Origin: Streptomyces sp. ADI96-02
GTDB taxonomy: Bacteria; Actinomycetota; Actinomycetes; Streptomycetales; Streptomycetaceae
Length of the DNA: 64,000 nt
Assembly: GCF_003846185.1 (NCBI RefSeq)
Contig: NZ_ML123034.1
Span: 1,554,470-1,618,469 of the forward strand
Reading direction: 5' to 3'
Below the pieces are notes generated by a model. The model was not told the origin of the DNA and did not search any database. It worked only from the letters and a program-made list of their open reading frames with translations. Below are positions 18,268-26,733 of the stretch, in pieces. Position 1 is the stretch's first letter, and each line of letters begins with the position of its first letter. A program made the position numbers and the translations under genes.

Positions 18268-19167
18268 ATGCCGAGCTCCCGTATCGCCGTCAGCGGATCG
18301 ACCGGACTCATCGGAGCGGCGCTGGTGCGCTCGCTGCGAGCCGACGGGCACGAGGTGGCCCGCCTGGTGCGGCGGCCCGCCGCGTCCGGCGACGAGGTGG
18401 AGTGGGATCCGAAGCGCGGTCGGGTGGACGTGGCCGGGCTGGTGGGCTGCGACGCCGTGGTGCACCTGGCGGGGGCCGGGGTGGGCGACCGCCGGTGGAC
18501 GGACGCGTACAAGCGGGAGATCCGCGACAGCCGGGTGCTGGGCACGGCCGCGATCGCCGACGCCGTCGCCTCGCTCGACACTCCGCCGCGCGTGCTGCTC
18601 TCCGGGTCGGCGATCGGCTTCTACGGCGACACGGGCGTTCGCGCGGTGGACGAGGGCGCGCCGCCCGGCGACGGGTTCCTGCCGTCCGTGTGCGAGGAGT
18701 GGGAGGCGGCCACCGCCGCCGCCGAGGAGGCGGGCATCCGCACGGTCCACGCCCGCACGGGGCTGGTGGTGGCGCGCGAGGGCGGTGCGTGGGGGCGGCT
18801 GTTCCCGCTGTTCCGGGCCGGGCTCGGCGGCCGGATGGGCAGTGGTCGCCAGTACTGGAGCTTCATCGCGCTGCACGACCACGTCGCCGCGCTGCGGCAC
18901 ATCCTGGACACCGAGACCCTCACCGGCCCGGTGAACCTCACCGGGCCCGATCCGGTCACCAACGCCGAGGTGACCGCGGCCATGGGCCGCGTCCTGCGCC
19001 GCCCGACTCTCTTCACCGCGCCCGCGCCCGCGCTCCGGGCCGCGCTCGGCGAGTTCGCGGAGGACGTGCTGGGCAGTCAGCGGGTGCTGCCGGGCAGGCT
19101 GCTGGACTCCGGGTTCGCCTTCGCCTTCCCCGGCATCGACGAGGCGATCCGCGCGGCACTGCGCTGA
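18268..19167 (+). CDS. TIGR01777 family NAD-dependent epimerase-like protein
   Basis: A Rossmann fold starts at RIAVSGSTGLIGAALVRSL. The family motifs follow: VVHLAGAGVGDRRWTDAYK, LLSGSAIGFYGD, DEGAPPGDGFLP, then RTGLVVAREGGAWGRL and a C-terminal DUF1731-type segment (LRAALGEFAEDVLGSQRVLPG). Length is 299 aa. The enzyme class is related to extended SDRs, but its substrate is unknown. The ATG at 18268 lies 6 nt after CAGGAT (18256-18261), again suggesting a leaderless mRNA. Confidence 0.83.
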   Translation: MPSSRIAVSGSTGLIGAALVRSLRADGHEVARLVRRPAASGDEVEWDPKRGRVDVAGLVGCDAVVHLAGAGVGDRRWTDAYKREIRDSRVLGTAAIADAVASLDTPPRVLLSGSAIGFYGDTGVRAVDEGAPPGDGFLPSVCEEWEAATAAAEEAGIRTVHARTGLVVAREGGAWGRLFPLFRAGLGGRMGSGRQYWSFIALHDHVAALRHILDTETLTGPVNLTGPDPVTNAEVTAAMGRVLRRPTLFTAPAPALRAALGEFAEDVLGSQRVLPGRLLDSGFAFAFPGIDEAIRAALR

Positions 19168-19401
19168 CCGCTCGTGTACGGACGGCCGGTGGCGGGCGCA
19201 GGTCCGGCCGTACCGTCCGGTGCGGGCGTACGTCCGGCGGGTGCGGGCCCCGGCGTGTGCGACCCCGTGCCCCGGTGCTCCCCGTCGCGCGCGACTGACC
19301 CGTTCCCGGCCGTCCTCCTAGCCTCGATGCGAACTCCGGTATTCCGGGGAGCTGTCGAGGGCAATAGCCCTCCACCAGTCGCACCGACTCGGGAGGGGCA
19401 T

Positions 19402-20769
19402 GTGCGCAGCACGGCACACCACGCAGACGTGGTCATCATCGGAGCCGGAATCGCCGGCCTGTCAGCGGCCCACCTGCTGACCCGGGCAGGGCTCGGCGTC
19501 AGCGTCCTGGAGGCCGCGTCCCGGGTGGGCGGCCGACTGGTCACCGACGACCTGGACGGCTTCCGCCTGGACCATCTGGGCCCGCTGCTCTGCGGCTCCT
19601 GGCCCGAGCTGGCGGGCGCTCCCGGGCTCGGGGGCCCGAAGCTCGCCGGGTTCGCGCCCGGAGTGCTGGTGCACAGCGAGGGCCGACGCCACCTCACGGC
19701 CGACCTCCGGAGCGCGAGGGGCGCATTGAAAGCGGTGCGCTCCCGTACGAGCGCCCCCCACAGTTCGCCGCCCCGAACGTACGGGGGCGGTCCGCGGATC
19801 GCCCCGCGCGGCGGCAGGAGCGGCGTGGTGACGGGCGCGATCGACCGGGCCCGGCTGAGCGCGGCGCTCTCCCGGCTGGCCGCCGTGCCCGCGGCCCGCA
19901 TCCTGGCCCGCCCGGAACGGACCGCGGCCGACTCGCCGCTCGTGGGCGGTCTGCCCGCCCGCACGGTCGACGGCGTCCTGCGTCCGCTGCTCTCGGCCCT
20001 GCTGGGCGATCCCGCGCTGACGACGTCGAGCCGGTACGCCGAGCTGGTCCTGCGGGACTACGCGCGCGGCGGGCTCTGCGTCCCGGCCGGGGGCTCGGCG
20101 GCTCTGCCCGATCTGCTGGCCGCCGCGCTGCCGCCGGGGACGGTGCGCACCGGCGTGCACGTGACGGCCGCCGACATCACCTCCGTACGCACCAAGGAGC
20201 ACGGCGAACTGGGCTGCCGCTCGCTGCTGCTGGCCACCGGTGCGGGTGCGGCGGCCGAGCTGCTGCCCGGTCTGCGCCTGCCCGCGTTCCATCCCGTGAC
20301 GGTCCTGCACCACACCGCTCCCGCGCCGCCGCCGACCGGGGGCTCGCTGGTGCTGGACGCCGACCGGTCGGGCCCGGTGGCGCACACGGCGGTGATGAGC
20401 GAGGTGGATCCCTCGCGCGCCCCGGCGGGCCGGACGCTGATCACCTCGACGGTGCTGGGGACCCCGCCGCCGGATCTGGACCGCTCCGTGCGCGGGCATC
20501 TCGCGGCCCTGTACGGCACGCCGACGCACGACTGGGAGCTGCTGGCCGCCCATCACGATCCGGAGGCGGTGCCCGCGATGGAGGCCCCGCACGATCCGCG
20601 CCGCCCGGTGCGGGTGCTGGCCGGGCTGTACGTGTGCGGCGACCACCGCGACACGAGCACCGTCCAGGGCGCGCTCCAGTCGGGCCGCCGCGCGGCGCGG
20701 GCGATCCTGGCCGACCTGGGCCTCCCGGCGGCGCACGAAGGGGACGCGCGGCTCGCCGAGGCGGCGTAA
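19402..20769 (+). CDS. FAD-dependent oxidoreductase (amine oxidase/phytoene desaturase type)
   Basis: It has an N-terminal dinucleotide-binding VVIIGAGIAGLSAAHLL followed by LEAASRVGGRLVT, the second part of the amine-oxidase FAD motif. The C-terminal FAD region is LYVCGDHRDTSTVQGALQSGRRAARAI. Length is 455 aa, with no signal peptide. Substrate unknown. The GTG at 19402 is preceded by GGGAGGGG. A ~70-residue stretch in the middle (about 95-150) is Arg/Ser/Gly-rich and poorly conserved-looking. It converges with the HTH/TPR regulator gene. Confidence 0.82.
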   Translation: MRSTAHHADVVIIGAGIAGLSAAHLLTRAGLGVSVLEAASRVGGRLVTDDLDGFRLDHLGPLLCGSWPELAGAPGLGGPKLAGFAPGVLVHSEGRRHLTADLRSARGALKAVRSRTSAPHSSPPRTYGGGPRIAPRGGRSGVVTGAIDRARLSAALSRLAAVPAARILARPERTAADSPLVGGLPARTVDGVLRPLLSALLGDPALTTSSRYAELVLRDYARGGLCVPAGGSAALPDLLAAALPPGTVRTGVHVTAADITSVRTKEHGELGCRSLLLATGAGAAAELLPGLRLPAFHPVTVLHHTAPAPPPTGGSLVLDADRSGPVAHTAVMSEVDPSRAPAGRTLITSTVLGTPPPDLDRSVRGHLAALYGTPTHDWELLAAHHDPEAVPAMEAPHDPRRPVRVLAGLYVCGDHRDTSTVQGALQSGRRAARAILADLGLPAAHEGDARLAEAA

Positions 20770-20805
20770 GGGCTGCCCCCTCGCGCGCCGGTGGCCGCGT
20801 CCGGG

Positions 20806-22392
20806 TCAGCCGAGGGCGGCGACCCGGTCGCGGTAGCCGCGGACGGCGGCGGCGTCCCGGTAGGGCTCCAGGCTCCGCTCGAAGGCGCGCACGTACTCGG
20901 TGGCCCGTACGGAGCGCATCTCCGACGCCTGCTGGGCCGCCTCGGCGCCCAGCAGGCACGCCTGGTCCAGCTCGCCGAGGCCGAGCCGGGCCGAGGCCAG
21001 CACGACCCGGCAGAAGAGCCTGCTGCGGGCGTAGGCCGGGGCGCGCAGCTGGAGCGAGCGTTCCGCGTGCTGGGCGGCGGCCCGGTACTGCTGGAGGTCG
21101 CGGTGGCAGTGGCCGAGCTCGTCGGCGAGCTGCGCCTCGTCGAAGTGGCGGGCCCAGTGCGGCACGTCGTCGCCGGGCCGCGCCGCCTCCAGGGCGTGCT
21201 CGGCCCGGGTCAGCGCTGCGGTGCAGGCCCGGACCTCGCCGAGGACGCCGTGGCCGCGCGCCTCGACCGAGTGCAGCAGGGCCTGGACGAGCGGCGGCGC
21301 GGCCGAGCCGAGGCCCTGCTGGGCGACCCGGGCGAGCTGCACCGCCTCCCGGCCGTGCCCGAGGTAGACGGCCTGCCGGCTCATCGTGATGAGGACGTAC
21401 GCCCCGTAGCCCCGGTCCCCCGCGGCCTGGGCGAGACGCAGCGCCTGGACGAAGTAGCGCTGCGCGAGGCCGTGGGCGGCGATGTCGTACGAGGTCCAGC
21501 CGGCCAGCCGGGTCAGGTCGGCGGCGGCGGCGAACAGGCGGCGGCCGGTGGCCTCGCCGTAGCTGCCCCGGAGCATCGGCTCGGCCTCGTGCTCCAGGTA
21601 GCGCACGAGGGCCTGCCGGGCGTGCCCGCCGCCGTAGGCGTTGTCGAGGGCGCGGAAGAGCTCGGCGACCGAGCGGAGCGCGGCCACGTCCCCGCCGCCC
21701 ACCCGCTGGCCGGGCCCGCGGTCGGTCTGCTGCCGCTGGCGCGGGACGGCGGGCAGCGGCCCGGCGCCGGGCGGCGCGGTGAGCGGCGACGGCTGTACGG
21801 CCTGCGGGGCGGGGGCGCGCAGCGCGCCGCGGAGGTCGGTGCGCGGCGGGCCGTCCGGGCGGCCCGCGAGCGGGGCTCCGCCGGCCACCGGGGCGCCGGC
21901 CCGGCGCGGCGGCGCGGGCTGGCGGTCCGGGCCGCCGTCGCGGGCGACCCAGTCGTCGGGCCGCCCGATCAGCCAGTCGCGGCTGGGCACGACGAGGCCG
22001 GCCGGGGTGAAGGCGATCTTGCGCAGCTCGGTGTGGGTGCCGGAGTCCTTGCGCCACAGTCCGCTGACGATGTCGACGGCCTCGGCCGGGGTCGCGGCGA
22101 ACTCCAGGCCGGCGTAGACGGGGGCACAGGCGTCGAGGCCGAGGTCCTGGGCGGAGAGCCTGCGTCCGAGCCGCCGGGTGAAGACCTCCGCGATCAGCGC
22201 GGGCGTGGTGCCGCGCGGCTGCTGCCCCCGGAGCCAGCGGGTGACGGAGGTCTTGTCGTACCGCAGGTCGAGGCCGTGTTCGAGGCCGAGTTGGTCGACC
22301 CTGCGGGCCAGACCCGCATGGGAGAACCCGGCTTCCGCGATCAGTGAGGCGAGTCGGCGGTTGGGCGTGCGCTGTGGGGGTCGCTCCGACAT
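20806..22392 (-). CDS. Large HTH/TPR regulator of the NsdA-like Streptomyces type
   Basis: The 528-aa protein starts MSERPPQRTPNRRLASLIAEAGFSHAGLARRVDQLG. An N-terminal helix-turn-helix-like region includes RYDKTSVTRWLRGQQPRG. A Pro/Ala-rich linker is followed by a C-terminal array of helical TPR-like repeats (LRLAQAAGDRGYGAYVL, QYRAAAQHAERSLQLRA). I recall this layout from Streptomyces differentiation regulators such as NsdA, but the assignment to that group is tentative. The ATG at 22392 is chosen although further in-frame starts lie upstream, because the conserved HTH follows directly and a GGAG lies 12 nt before. It is divergent from lipB. Confidence 0.7.
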   Translation of the reverse strand: MSERPPQRTPNRRLASLIAEAGFSHAGLARRVDQLGLEHGLDLRYDKTSVTRWLRGQQPRGTTPALIAEVFTRRLGRRLSAQDLGLDACAPVYAGLEFAATPAEAVDIVSGLWRKDSGTHTELRKIAFTPAGLVVPSRDWLIGRPDDWVARDGGPDRQPAPPRRAGAPVAGGAPLAGRPDGPPRTDLRGALRAPAPQAVQPSPLTAPPGAGPLPAVPRQRQQTDRGPGQRVGGGDVAALRSVAELFRALDNAYGGGHARQALVRYLEHEAEPMLRGSYGEATGRRLFAAAADLTRLAGWTSYDIAAHGLAQRYFVQALRLAQAAGDRGYGAYVLITMSRQAVYLGHGREAVQLARVAQQGLGSAAPPLVQALLHSVEARGHGVLGEVRACTAALTRAEHALEAARPGDDVPHWARHFDEAQLADELGHCHRDLQQYRAAAQHAERSLQLRAPAYARSRLFCRVVLASARLGLGELDQACLLGAEAAQQASEMRSVRATEYVRAFERSLEPYRDAAAVRGYRDRVAALG

Positions 22393-22663
22393 CAGCTGTA
22401 CGGTCTCCTGCCTTCGGGGCCGGACGGGCAGCCCACATGGGAACGGCGTGAATTTAGCGGCCACCGGGGCGTCCGGAGGCACCCTTTGCTCCACGTTCAT
22501 CCGATCGTGTGAGGATTGCGAACAGAGCTGACGGAATCGACCTGCCCGAGGGCCGACCGGGTGACGGTCGTACAGTGGGTCGCGGGCGCGATCAGTGCAG
22601 GGCGCCGTCATCCCGGGGACACCCCTCCGGGCGCGCGGCGCCACACGTAGGGAGGCATCTGCC

Positions 22664-23473
22664 GTGAGCGAGCTGCGGTTCGTCCGTCTGGGGTTCGGCG
22701 CGGAGGCCGTCGAGTACCAGGAGGCGTGGCAGAAGCAGCGCGAGGTGCACGCGGCCCGGTTCGCGGACCTGGCGCCGGACACCTGCCTGCTCCTGGAGCA
22801 TCCGCCGGTCTACACGGCGGGCCGCCGGACCGCCGACAGCGAACGCCCGCTGGACGGCACGCCGGTCGTCGACGTGGACCGGGGCGGGAAGATCACCTGG
22901 CACGGCCCGGGGCAGCTCGTCGGCTACCCGATCCAGAAACTGCCGCGCCCGGTCGACGTGGTCGCGCACGTCCGCCGGCTGGAGGACGCGCTGATCCGCA
23001 CGGCCGCCGACTTCGGCGTGGAGACCTCGCGGGTCGAGGGGCGCAGCGGCGTCTGGGTGCTCGGCGACCCGGTCGAGCGGCGTCCGTCGCCGGGCGGGCT
23101 CGCGCTGGACTTCGACCCGCGGCTCAACGACGAGGAGTTCGACCCGCGGCTCAACGGCCCCGAGTACGCCCCGTCCAACGCCGGCCAGCGCCGCGAGGAC
23201 CGCAAGCTGGCCGCGATCGGCATCCGGGTCGCCAAGGGCGTGACGATGCACGGGTTCGCCCTCAACGTGAACCCGGACAACACCTGGTTCGACCGCATCG
23301 TGCCCTGCGGCATCCGCGACGCGGGGGTCACCTCGCTCTCGGCCGAGCTGGGCCGGGAGATCACCATCGGCGAGGTGCTGCCGGTGGTGGAGAAGCACCT
23401 GCGCGAGATCCTGGAGAACGCGGACCTCGCGCCCCGGGCGGTCGAGCCGCCGAAGGCGGCGGCGTCCGCCTGA
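22664..23473 (+). CDS. lipB: Lipoyl(octanoyl) transferase
   Basis: LipB moves octanoate from acyl carrier protein to the lipoyl domains of E2 and GcvH. Motifs present are YTAGRRT, the signature [18 protein letters not shown], the catalytic lysine in [12 protein letters not shown] and the cysteine in IVPCGI. At 269 aa it is longer than the usual ~220-240 because of an insertion before the lysine motif that includes a 9-residue tandem duplication. The GTG at 22664 follows GGGAGG. lipA follows after 170 bp. Confidence 0.92.
   Translation: MSELRFVRLGFGAEAVEYQEAWQKQREVHAARFADLAPDTCLLLEHPPVYTAGRRTADSERPLDGTPVVDVDRGGKITWHGPGQLVGYPIQKLPRPVDVVAHVRRLEDALIRTAADFGVETSRVEGRSGVWVLGDPVERRPSPGGLALDFDPRLNDEEFDPRLNGPEYAPSNAGQRREDRKLAAIGIRVAKGVTMHGFALNVNPDNTWFDRIVPCGIRDAGVTSLSAELGREITIGEVLPVVEKHLREILENADLAPRAVEPPKAAASA
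23111..23156 (+). repeat. In-frame 27-bp tandem duplication inside lipB
   Basis: ttcgacccgcggctcaacg occurs at 23111-23129 and again at 23138-23156. The 27-bp period gives FDPRLNDEE and FDPRLNGPE in the surface insertion of LipB, keeping the frame. Confidence 0.85.
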
Positions 23474-23643
23474 CACCGTCGGCGGTACCGGCGGGCATCC
23501 GTGGCGTTACCCACCGGTACAGCCGTCCGGGGAATAGGCCCCTTCGGCCGCAGGTTGGCCGGACGTAAGGCCGTTTGAATTACGGGCGTACCCTGGTGTT
23601 CGCCGAAGAATCCAATGCAGCGAAAGCAAAGGGGAGTGCCGGA

Positions 23644-24624
23644 GTGTCCGCTGTCGCACCCGACGGGCGCAAGATGCTGCGCCTGGAGGTCCGGAACAGC
23701 CAGACCCCCATCGAGCGCAAGCCCGAGTGGATCAAAACGCGGGCGAAGATGGGCCCCGAGTACCAGCAGCTGCAGAAGCTCGTGAAGGGCGAGGGGCTGC
23801 ACACGGTCTGCCAGGAGGCGGGCTGCCCCAACATCTTCGAATGCTGGGAGGACCGTGAGGCCACCTTCCTCATCGGCGGCGACCAGTGCACCCGGCGCTG
23901 CGACTTCTGCCAGATCGACACGGGCAAGCCGCAGGCGCTGGACCGCGACGAGCCGCGCCGCGTCGGCGAGTCCGTCGTCACCATGGACCTGAACTACGCC
24001 ACCATCACGGGCGTCGCGCGCGACGACCTGGAGGACGGCGGCGCCTGGCTGTACGCGGAGACCGTGCGCCAGATCCACGCCCTGACCGCGCAGCGGGAGG
24101 CGGGCGCGACCAAGGTCGAGCTGCTGATCCCCGACTTCAACGCGGAGCCCGAGCAGCTCGCCGAGGTCTTCTCCTCACGCCCCGAGGTGCTCGCGCACAA
24201 CGTGGAGACGGTGCCGCGGATCTTCAAGCGGATCCGCCCCGGCTTCCGCTACGAGCGCTCCCTGGAGGTCATCACGCGGGCCCGGGAAGCCGGCCTGGTG
24301 ACCAAGTCCAACCTGATCCTCGGCATGGGCGAGACCCGCGAGGAGGTCAGCGAGGCGCTTCAGGACCTGTACGACGCGGGCTGCGAGCTGATCACCATCA
24401 CGCAGTACCTGCGCCCCTCCGTGCGCCACCACCCGGTCGAGCGCTGGGTCAAGCCGCACGAGTTCGTCGAGCTGAAGGACGAGGCCGACGCGATCGGCTA
24501 CTCCGGCGTGATGTCGGGCCCGCTGGTGCGTTCCTCGTACCGCGCCGGCCGCCTGTTCCAGCAGGCGATGGAGGCGCGCGGCGCCGCCGCGGCCGGGAGC
24601 CCGCCCACCGCGCGGGCCGTGTGA
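23644..24624 (+). CDS. lipA: Lipoyl synthase (radical SAM)
   Basis: LipA inserts two sulfurs into protein-bound octanoate, using one iron-sulfur cluster for radical chemistry and sacrificing another. The auxiliary cluster cysteines are in [12 protein letters not shown] and the radical SAM cluster is in [11 protein letters not shown]. The C-terminal RSSY (in LVRSSYRAG) is also present. It has 326 aa. The GTG at 23644 ([18 protein letters not shown]) is preceded by AGGGGAG; the open frame extends upstream but without family similarity. Together with lipB it supplies lipoate for the E2 proteins of this region. Confidence 0.95.
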   Translation: MSAVAPDGRKMLRLEVRNSQTPIERKPEWIKTRAKMGPEYQQLQKLVKGEGLHTVCQEAGCPNIFECWEDREATFLIGGDQCTRRCDFCQIDTGKPQALDRDEPRRVGESVVTMDLNYATITGVARDDLEDGGAWLYAETVRQIHALTAQREAGATKVELLIPDFNAEPEQLAEVFSSRPEVLAHNVETVPRIFKRIRPGFRYERSLEVITRAREAGLVTKSNLILGMGETREEVSEALQDLYDAGCELITITQYLRPSVRHHPVERWVKPHEFVELKDEADAIGYSGVMSGPLVRSSYRAGRLFQQAMEARGAAAAGSPPTARAV

Positions 24625-24730
24625 ATCCGCTCACCCGGCGCTACTGACCGGTAACCGCATGTCGACGGCGGCCCGCGCACTCTCCGCAGGTGAGGGACGC
24701 GTATGGGCCGCCCCGGCGTGCGCGGTGCCG

Positions 24731-24780
24731 GAATCAAGGATTCATTAGTGTTTGACCGACCGGTCATGCGCTGGTAACAC
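24731..24780 (+). promoter_or_regulatory. Candidate promoter with two adjacent palindromes
   Basis: GAATC-AAG-GATTC (24731-24743) is followed 9 bp later by TGACCG-AC-CGGTCA (24753-24766). The second palindrome overlaps a TTGACC -35 (24752-24757), with TAACAC 17 bp downstream as a weak -10. This lies in the 280-bp gap between lipA and the 66-aa gene and looks like an operator-promoter. Confidence 0.5.
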
Positions 24781-24797
24781 CGAGCGGTGACCCTAGG

Positions 24798-24818
24798 TAC
24801 ACGTACACGTACACGTAC
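24798..24818. repeat. Short TACACG tandem repeat
   Basis: Three and a half copies of TACACG lie just downstream of the candidate promoter, in the leader of the 66-aa gene. Confidence 0.7.
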
Positions 24819-24906
24819 GGCGTCGGCCTGGCCGCCGCCGTCACCGTCACCGCTTCCCGTTCTCAGTCCGCGCCCCGGGGGCGCATCCGTTCCGAGGGGG
24901 AACACC

Positions 24907-25107
24907 ATGCAGGCCGCACCGGTCCGCGCGCACGCCCTTCCGTCCGTCACCACCGCCCTGCGCGCCGTCGAGTCGCTGCTGCTGAGCAGCGGCCAGCGCA
25001 CCGCCCGCCGCAACGCCTGGACAGCCGTCCTGGAGGACCGCCGCCGCGCCGAGGACCGGGTGGAGGCCCAGTACGTCCTGGAAGCCGTGGGCGAGGGTCA
25101 CGCCTAG
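24907..25107 (+). CDS. Small Streptomyces protein of unknown function (66 aa)
   Basis: It begins MQAAPVRAHALPSVTTALRAVESLL and ends in a helical, charged AVLEDRRRAEDRVEAQYVLEAVG. There is no signal peptide, membrane span or cysteine. I recall a similar short gene between lipA and the DUF4191 gene in Streptomyces chromosomes, without a function. The ATG at 24907 follows GAGGGGG. Coding bias is normal for the genome. The promoter region upstream is unusually rich in palindromes. Confidence 0.7.
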   Translation: MQAAPVRAHALPSVTTALRAVESLLLSSGQRTARRNAWTAVLEDRRRAEDRVEAQYVLEAVGEGHA

Positions 25108-25237
25108 GAAGTCCCGCCGCCCTCGCGACGGGGTCCCGGAGGCCCGGGGTACGCCCTGGCGGCGGACTCGGACTCGTGGCCCCCGGCACACGCACTCGCC
25201 GATCCGCCCTGGACGTCGAGCCCTCCCCCGGGCCACG

Positions 25238-25243
25238 TAAACT
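25238..25243 (+). promoter_or_regulatory. -10 hexamer of a probable leaderless DUF4191 transcript
   Basis: TAAACT ends 7 nt before the ATG at 25251, and no ribosome site intervenes. Confidence 0.5.
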
Positions 25244-25250
25244 TCGCATC

Positions 25251-25958
25251 ATGGCGAGGAAGGCAAACACTGAAGGCGCGGACAGCGCCGAGAACGCAGG
25301 GCGGCTCAAGCAGATCGCCCTGACCTACAAGATGACCAAGCGGACCGACAGCAAGATCGGTCTCGTCGTCGCGGGTGTGGGAATCGTCACGTTCGGTGTC
25401 CTCCTCGGCATCGGCTTCGCGATCGGCCACCCCGTGTACCTGGGCATCCTGGGCTTCGTACTGGCCGTCCTCGCGATGGCGATCGTCTTCGGGCGACGCG
25501 CCGAGCGGGCGGCCTTCGGACAGATGGAGGGGCAGCCCGGCGCGGCTGCCGCCGTCCTGGACCGGATCGGCCGCGGCTGGACCACGACTCCCGCGGTCGC
25601 GATGAACCGCAGCCAGGACGTCGTCCACCGGGCCGTCGGCAAGGCCGGCATCGTCCTGGTCGCCGAGGGCAACCCGAACCGCGTGAAGAGCCTGCTGGCG
25701 GCCGAGAAGAAGAAGATGGCCCGCATCGTGGTGGACGTGCCGGTGCACGACATCATCGTGGGCAACGGCGAGGGCCAGACGCCGCTGAAGAAGGTCCGCA
25801 CCAAGATGCTCAAGCTCCCCCGGGTGCTCACCGGCCCGCAGGTGACCAGCACCAACGACCGGCTGCGCGCCATGGGCGACCTGATGAGCAACATGCCGCT
25901 GCCGAAGGGGCCGATGCCCAAGGGCATGCGGATGCCGCGCGGCGGAAAGATGCGCTGA
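25251..25958 (+). CDS. DUF4191 membrane protein
   Basis: The 235-aa protein has a charged N-terminus with MTKRTDSKIG, then two adjacent membrane spans (about residues 40-82). A soluble domain follows with GWTTTPAVAMNRSQDVVHRAVGK, AGIVLVAEGNPNRVKSLL and the basic C-terminus MPLPKGPMPKGMRMPRGGKMR. This is the actinobacterial DUF4191 family, of unknown function, regularly found next to lipA and glnA. The ATG at 25251 appears leaderless. It converges with the RDD gene across a very long hairpin. Confidence 0.83.
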   Translation: MARKANTEGADSAENAGRLKQIALTYKMTKRTDSKIGLVVAGVGIVTFGVLLGIGFAIGHPVYLGILGFVLAVLAMAIVFGRRAERAAFGQMEGQPGAAAAVLDRIGRGWTTTPAVAMNRSQDVVHRAVGKAGIVLVAEGNPNRVKSLLAAEKKKMARIVVDVPVHDIIVGNGEGQTPLKKVRTKMLKLPRVLTGPQVTSTNDRLRAMGDLMSNMPLPKGPMPKGMRMPRGGKMR

Positions 25959-25986
25959 GCCCGGGCGTACGCAGGACGCGGTGAAC

Positions 25987-26037
25987 GCGAAGTGGGGTGG
26001 TCCCGGACCGAACAGGTCCGGGACCACCCCACTTCGC
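25987..26037. terminator. Perfect 23-bp bidirectional terminator
   Basis: Arms 25987-26009 and 26015-26037 pair perfectly over 23 bp with a 5-nt loop (gaaca). It lies between the convergent DUF4191 and RDD genes, about 30 bp after one stop and 9 bp after the other, and can serve both. Confidence 0.92.
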
Positions 26038-26045
26038 TTCGCTCT

Positions 26046-26513
26046 TCACATGCGGATCTGCACGGCGCGCGCCAGCCGGTCGTGCAGTCCGCGGCCGTCG
26101 CGGTCCCAGACGAGGGCGGGGATGACGAGCAGCAGCAGGACGGTGCGCAGGAGCACCCGGACGAAACCGAGCCGTCCGCCGTTCTCGGCGGCCACCCGCA
26201 GCCCCAGCAGGCGTTTGCCCGGGGTGCAGCCGATGGTCCCGACGGTCAGGGCGCTCAGGACGAGGAAGACGCCGAGCGCCCAGTTGCCCGCCATCTGCTG
26301 GTCACCGCGGGCGAGCAGCCCGTAGGCGATGAGCATGCAGAGCGTCCAGTCGATGAAGACCGCCCCGAACCGGCGGCCGAGCGGCGCCATCGATCCCGGC
26401 CCCTCCTCGGGCAGCCCGAGCCTCTTGCCCCGGTAGCCGAAGTCGGCGCCCATCTCCTCGGCCGCCGCGCGGGGCCCCGAGAGCCACGATCCGATTGCTT
26501 GCCTGTTGTCCAC
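26046..26513 (-). CDS. RDD family membrane protein (155 aa)
   Basis: The RDD signature is at LGRRFGAVFIDWTLCMLIAYGLL. Further spans are at LGVFLVLSALTVGTIG and VLLRTVLLLLVIPALVW, and the family's CTPGKRLLGLRV motif is present. Function is unknown. The start is GTG at 26513; TACCGT at 26520-26525 lies 6 nt upstream, suggesting a leaderless transcript. It is divergent from glnA, with the GlnR box in between. Confidence 0.82.
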   Translation of the reverse strand: MDNRQAIGSWLSGPRAAAEEMGADFGYRGKRLGLPEEGPGSMAPLGRRFGAVFIDWTLCMLIAYGLLARGDQQMAGNWALGVFLVLSALTVGTIGCTPGKRLLGLRVAAENGGRLGFVRVLLRTVLLLLVIPALVWDRDGRGLHDRLARAVQIRM

Positions 26514-26598
26514 CCGTCCACGGTACTGCGCCCATGTTTGCGCCCTGCCGGGCGGGGCACGGAAACAGCCGCGGAGATGCCGCCCGCCCTCGCCCCGG

Positions 26599-26636
26599 TT
26601 AACTTGGGCGAAACAAATGGGTCATGCTTGAGAAAT
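26599..26636 (+). promoter_or_regulatory. GlnR binding region upstream of glnA
   Basis: Four 5-mers with 6-bp spacing are visible: TTAAC (26599), GAAAC (26610), GTCAT (26621) and GAAAT (26632). This matches the known Streptomyces GlnR pattern gTnAC-n6-GaAAc repeated twice. A TATGGT -10-like hexamer lies at 26647-26652. Nitrogen control of glnA by GlnR is established in Streptomyces; the assignment here rests on the motif. Confidence 0.85.
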
Positions 26637-26733
26637 CCCGCCTGCCTATGGTCGGGTCCAGCGTGTGCCACCGCACTGGCCGCACCACGAGCTACAACCC
26701 CGTCCCTCCCGGGCCGGGAGTAGGAGGAGTTGG

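Noticed and set aside
24798-24818. CRISPR-like or attachment repeat
   Set aside because: It is only a 6-bp unit run of 3.5 copies, without spacers or neighbouring cas or recombinase genes.
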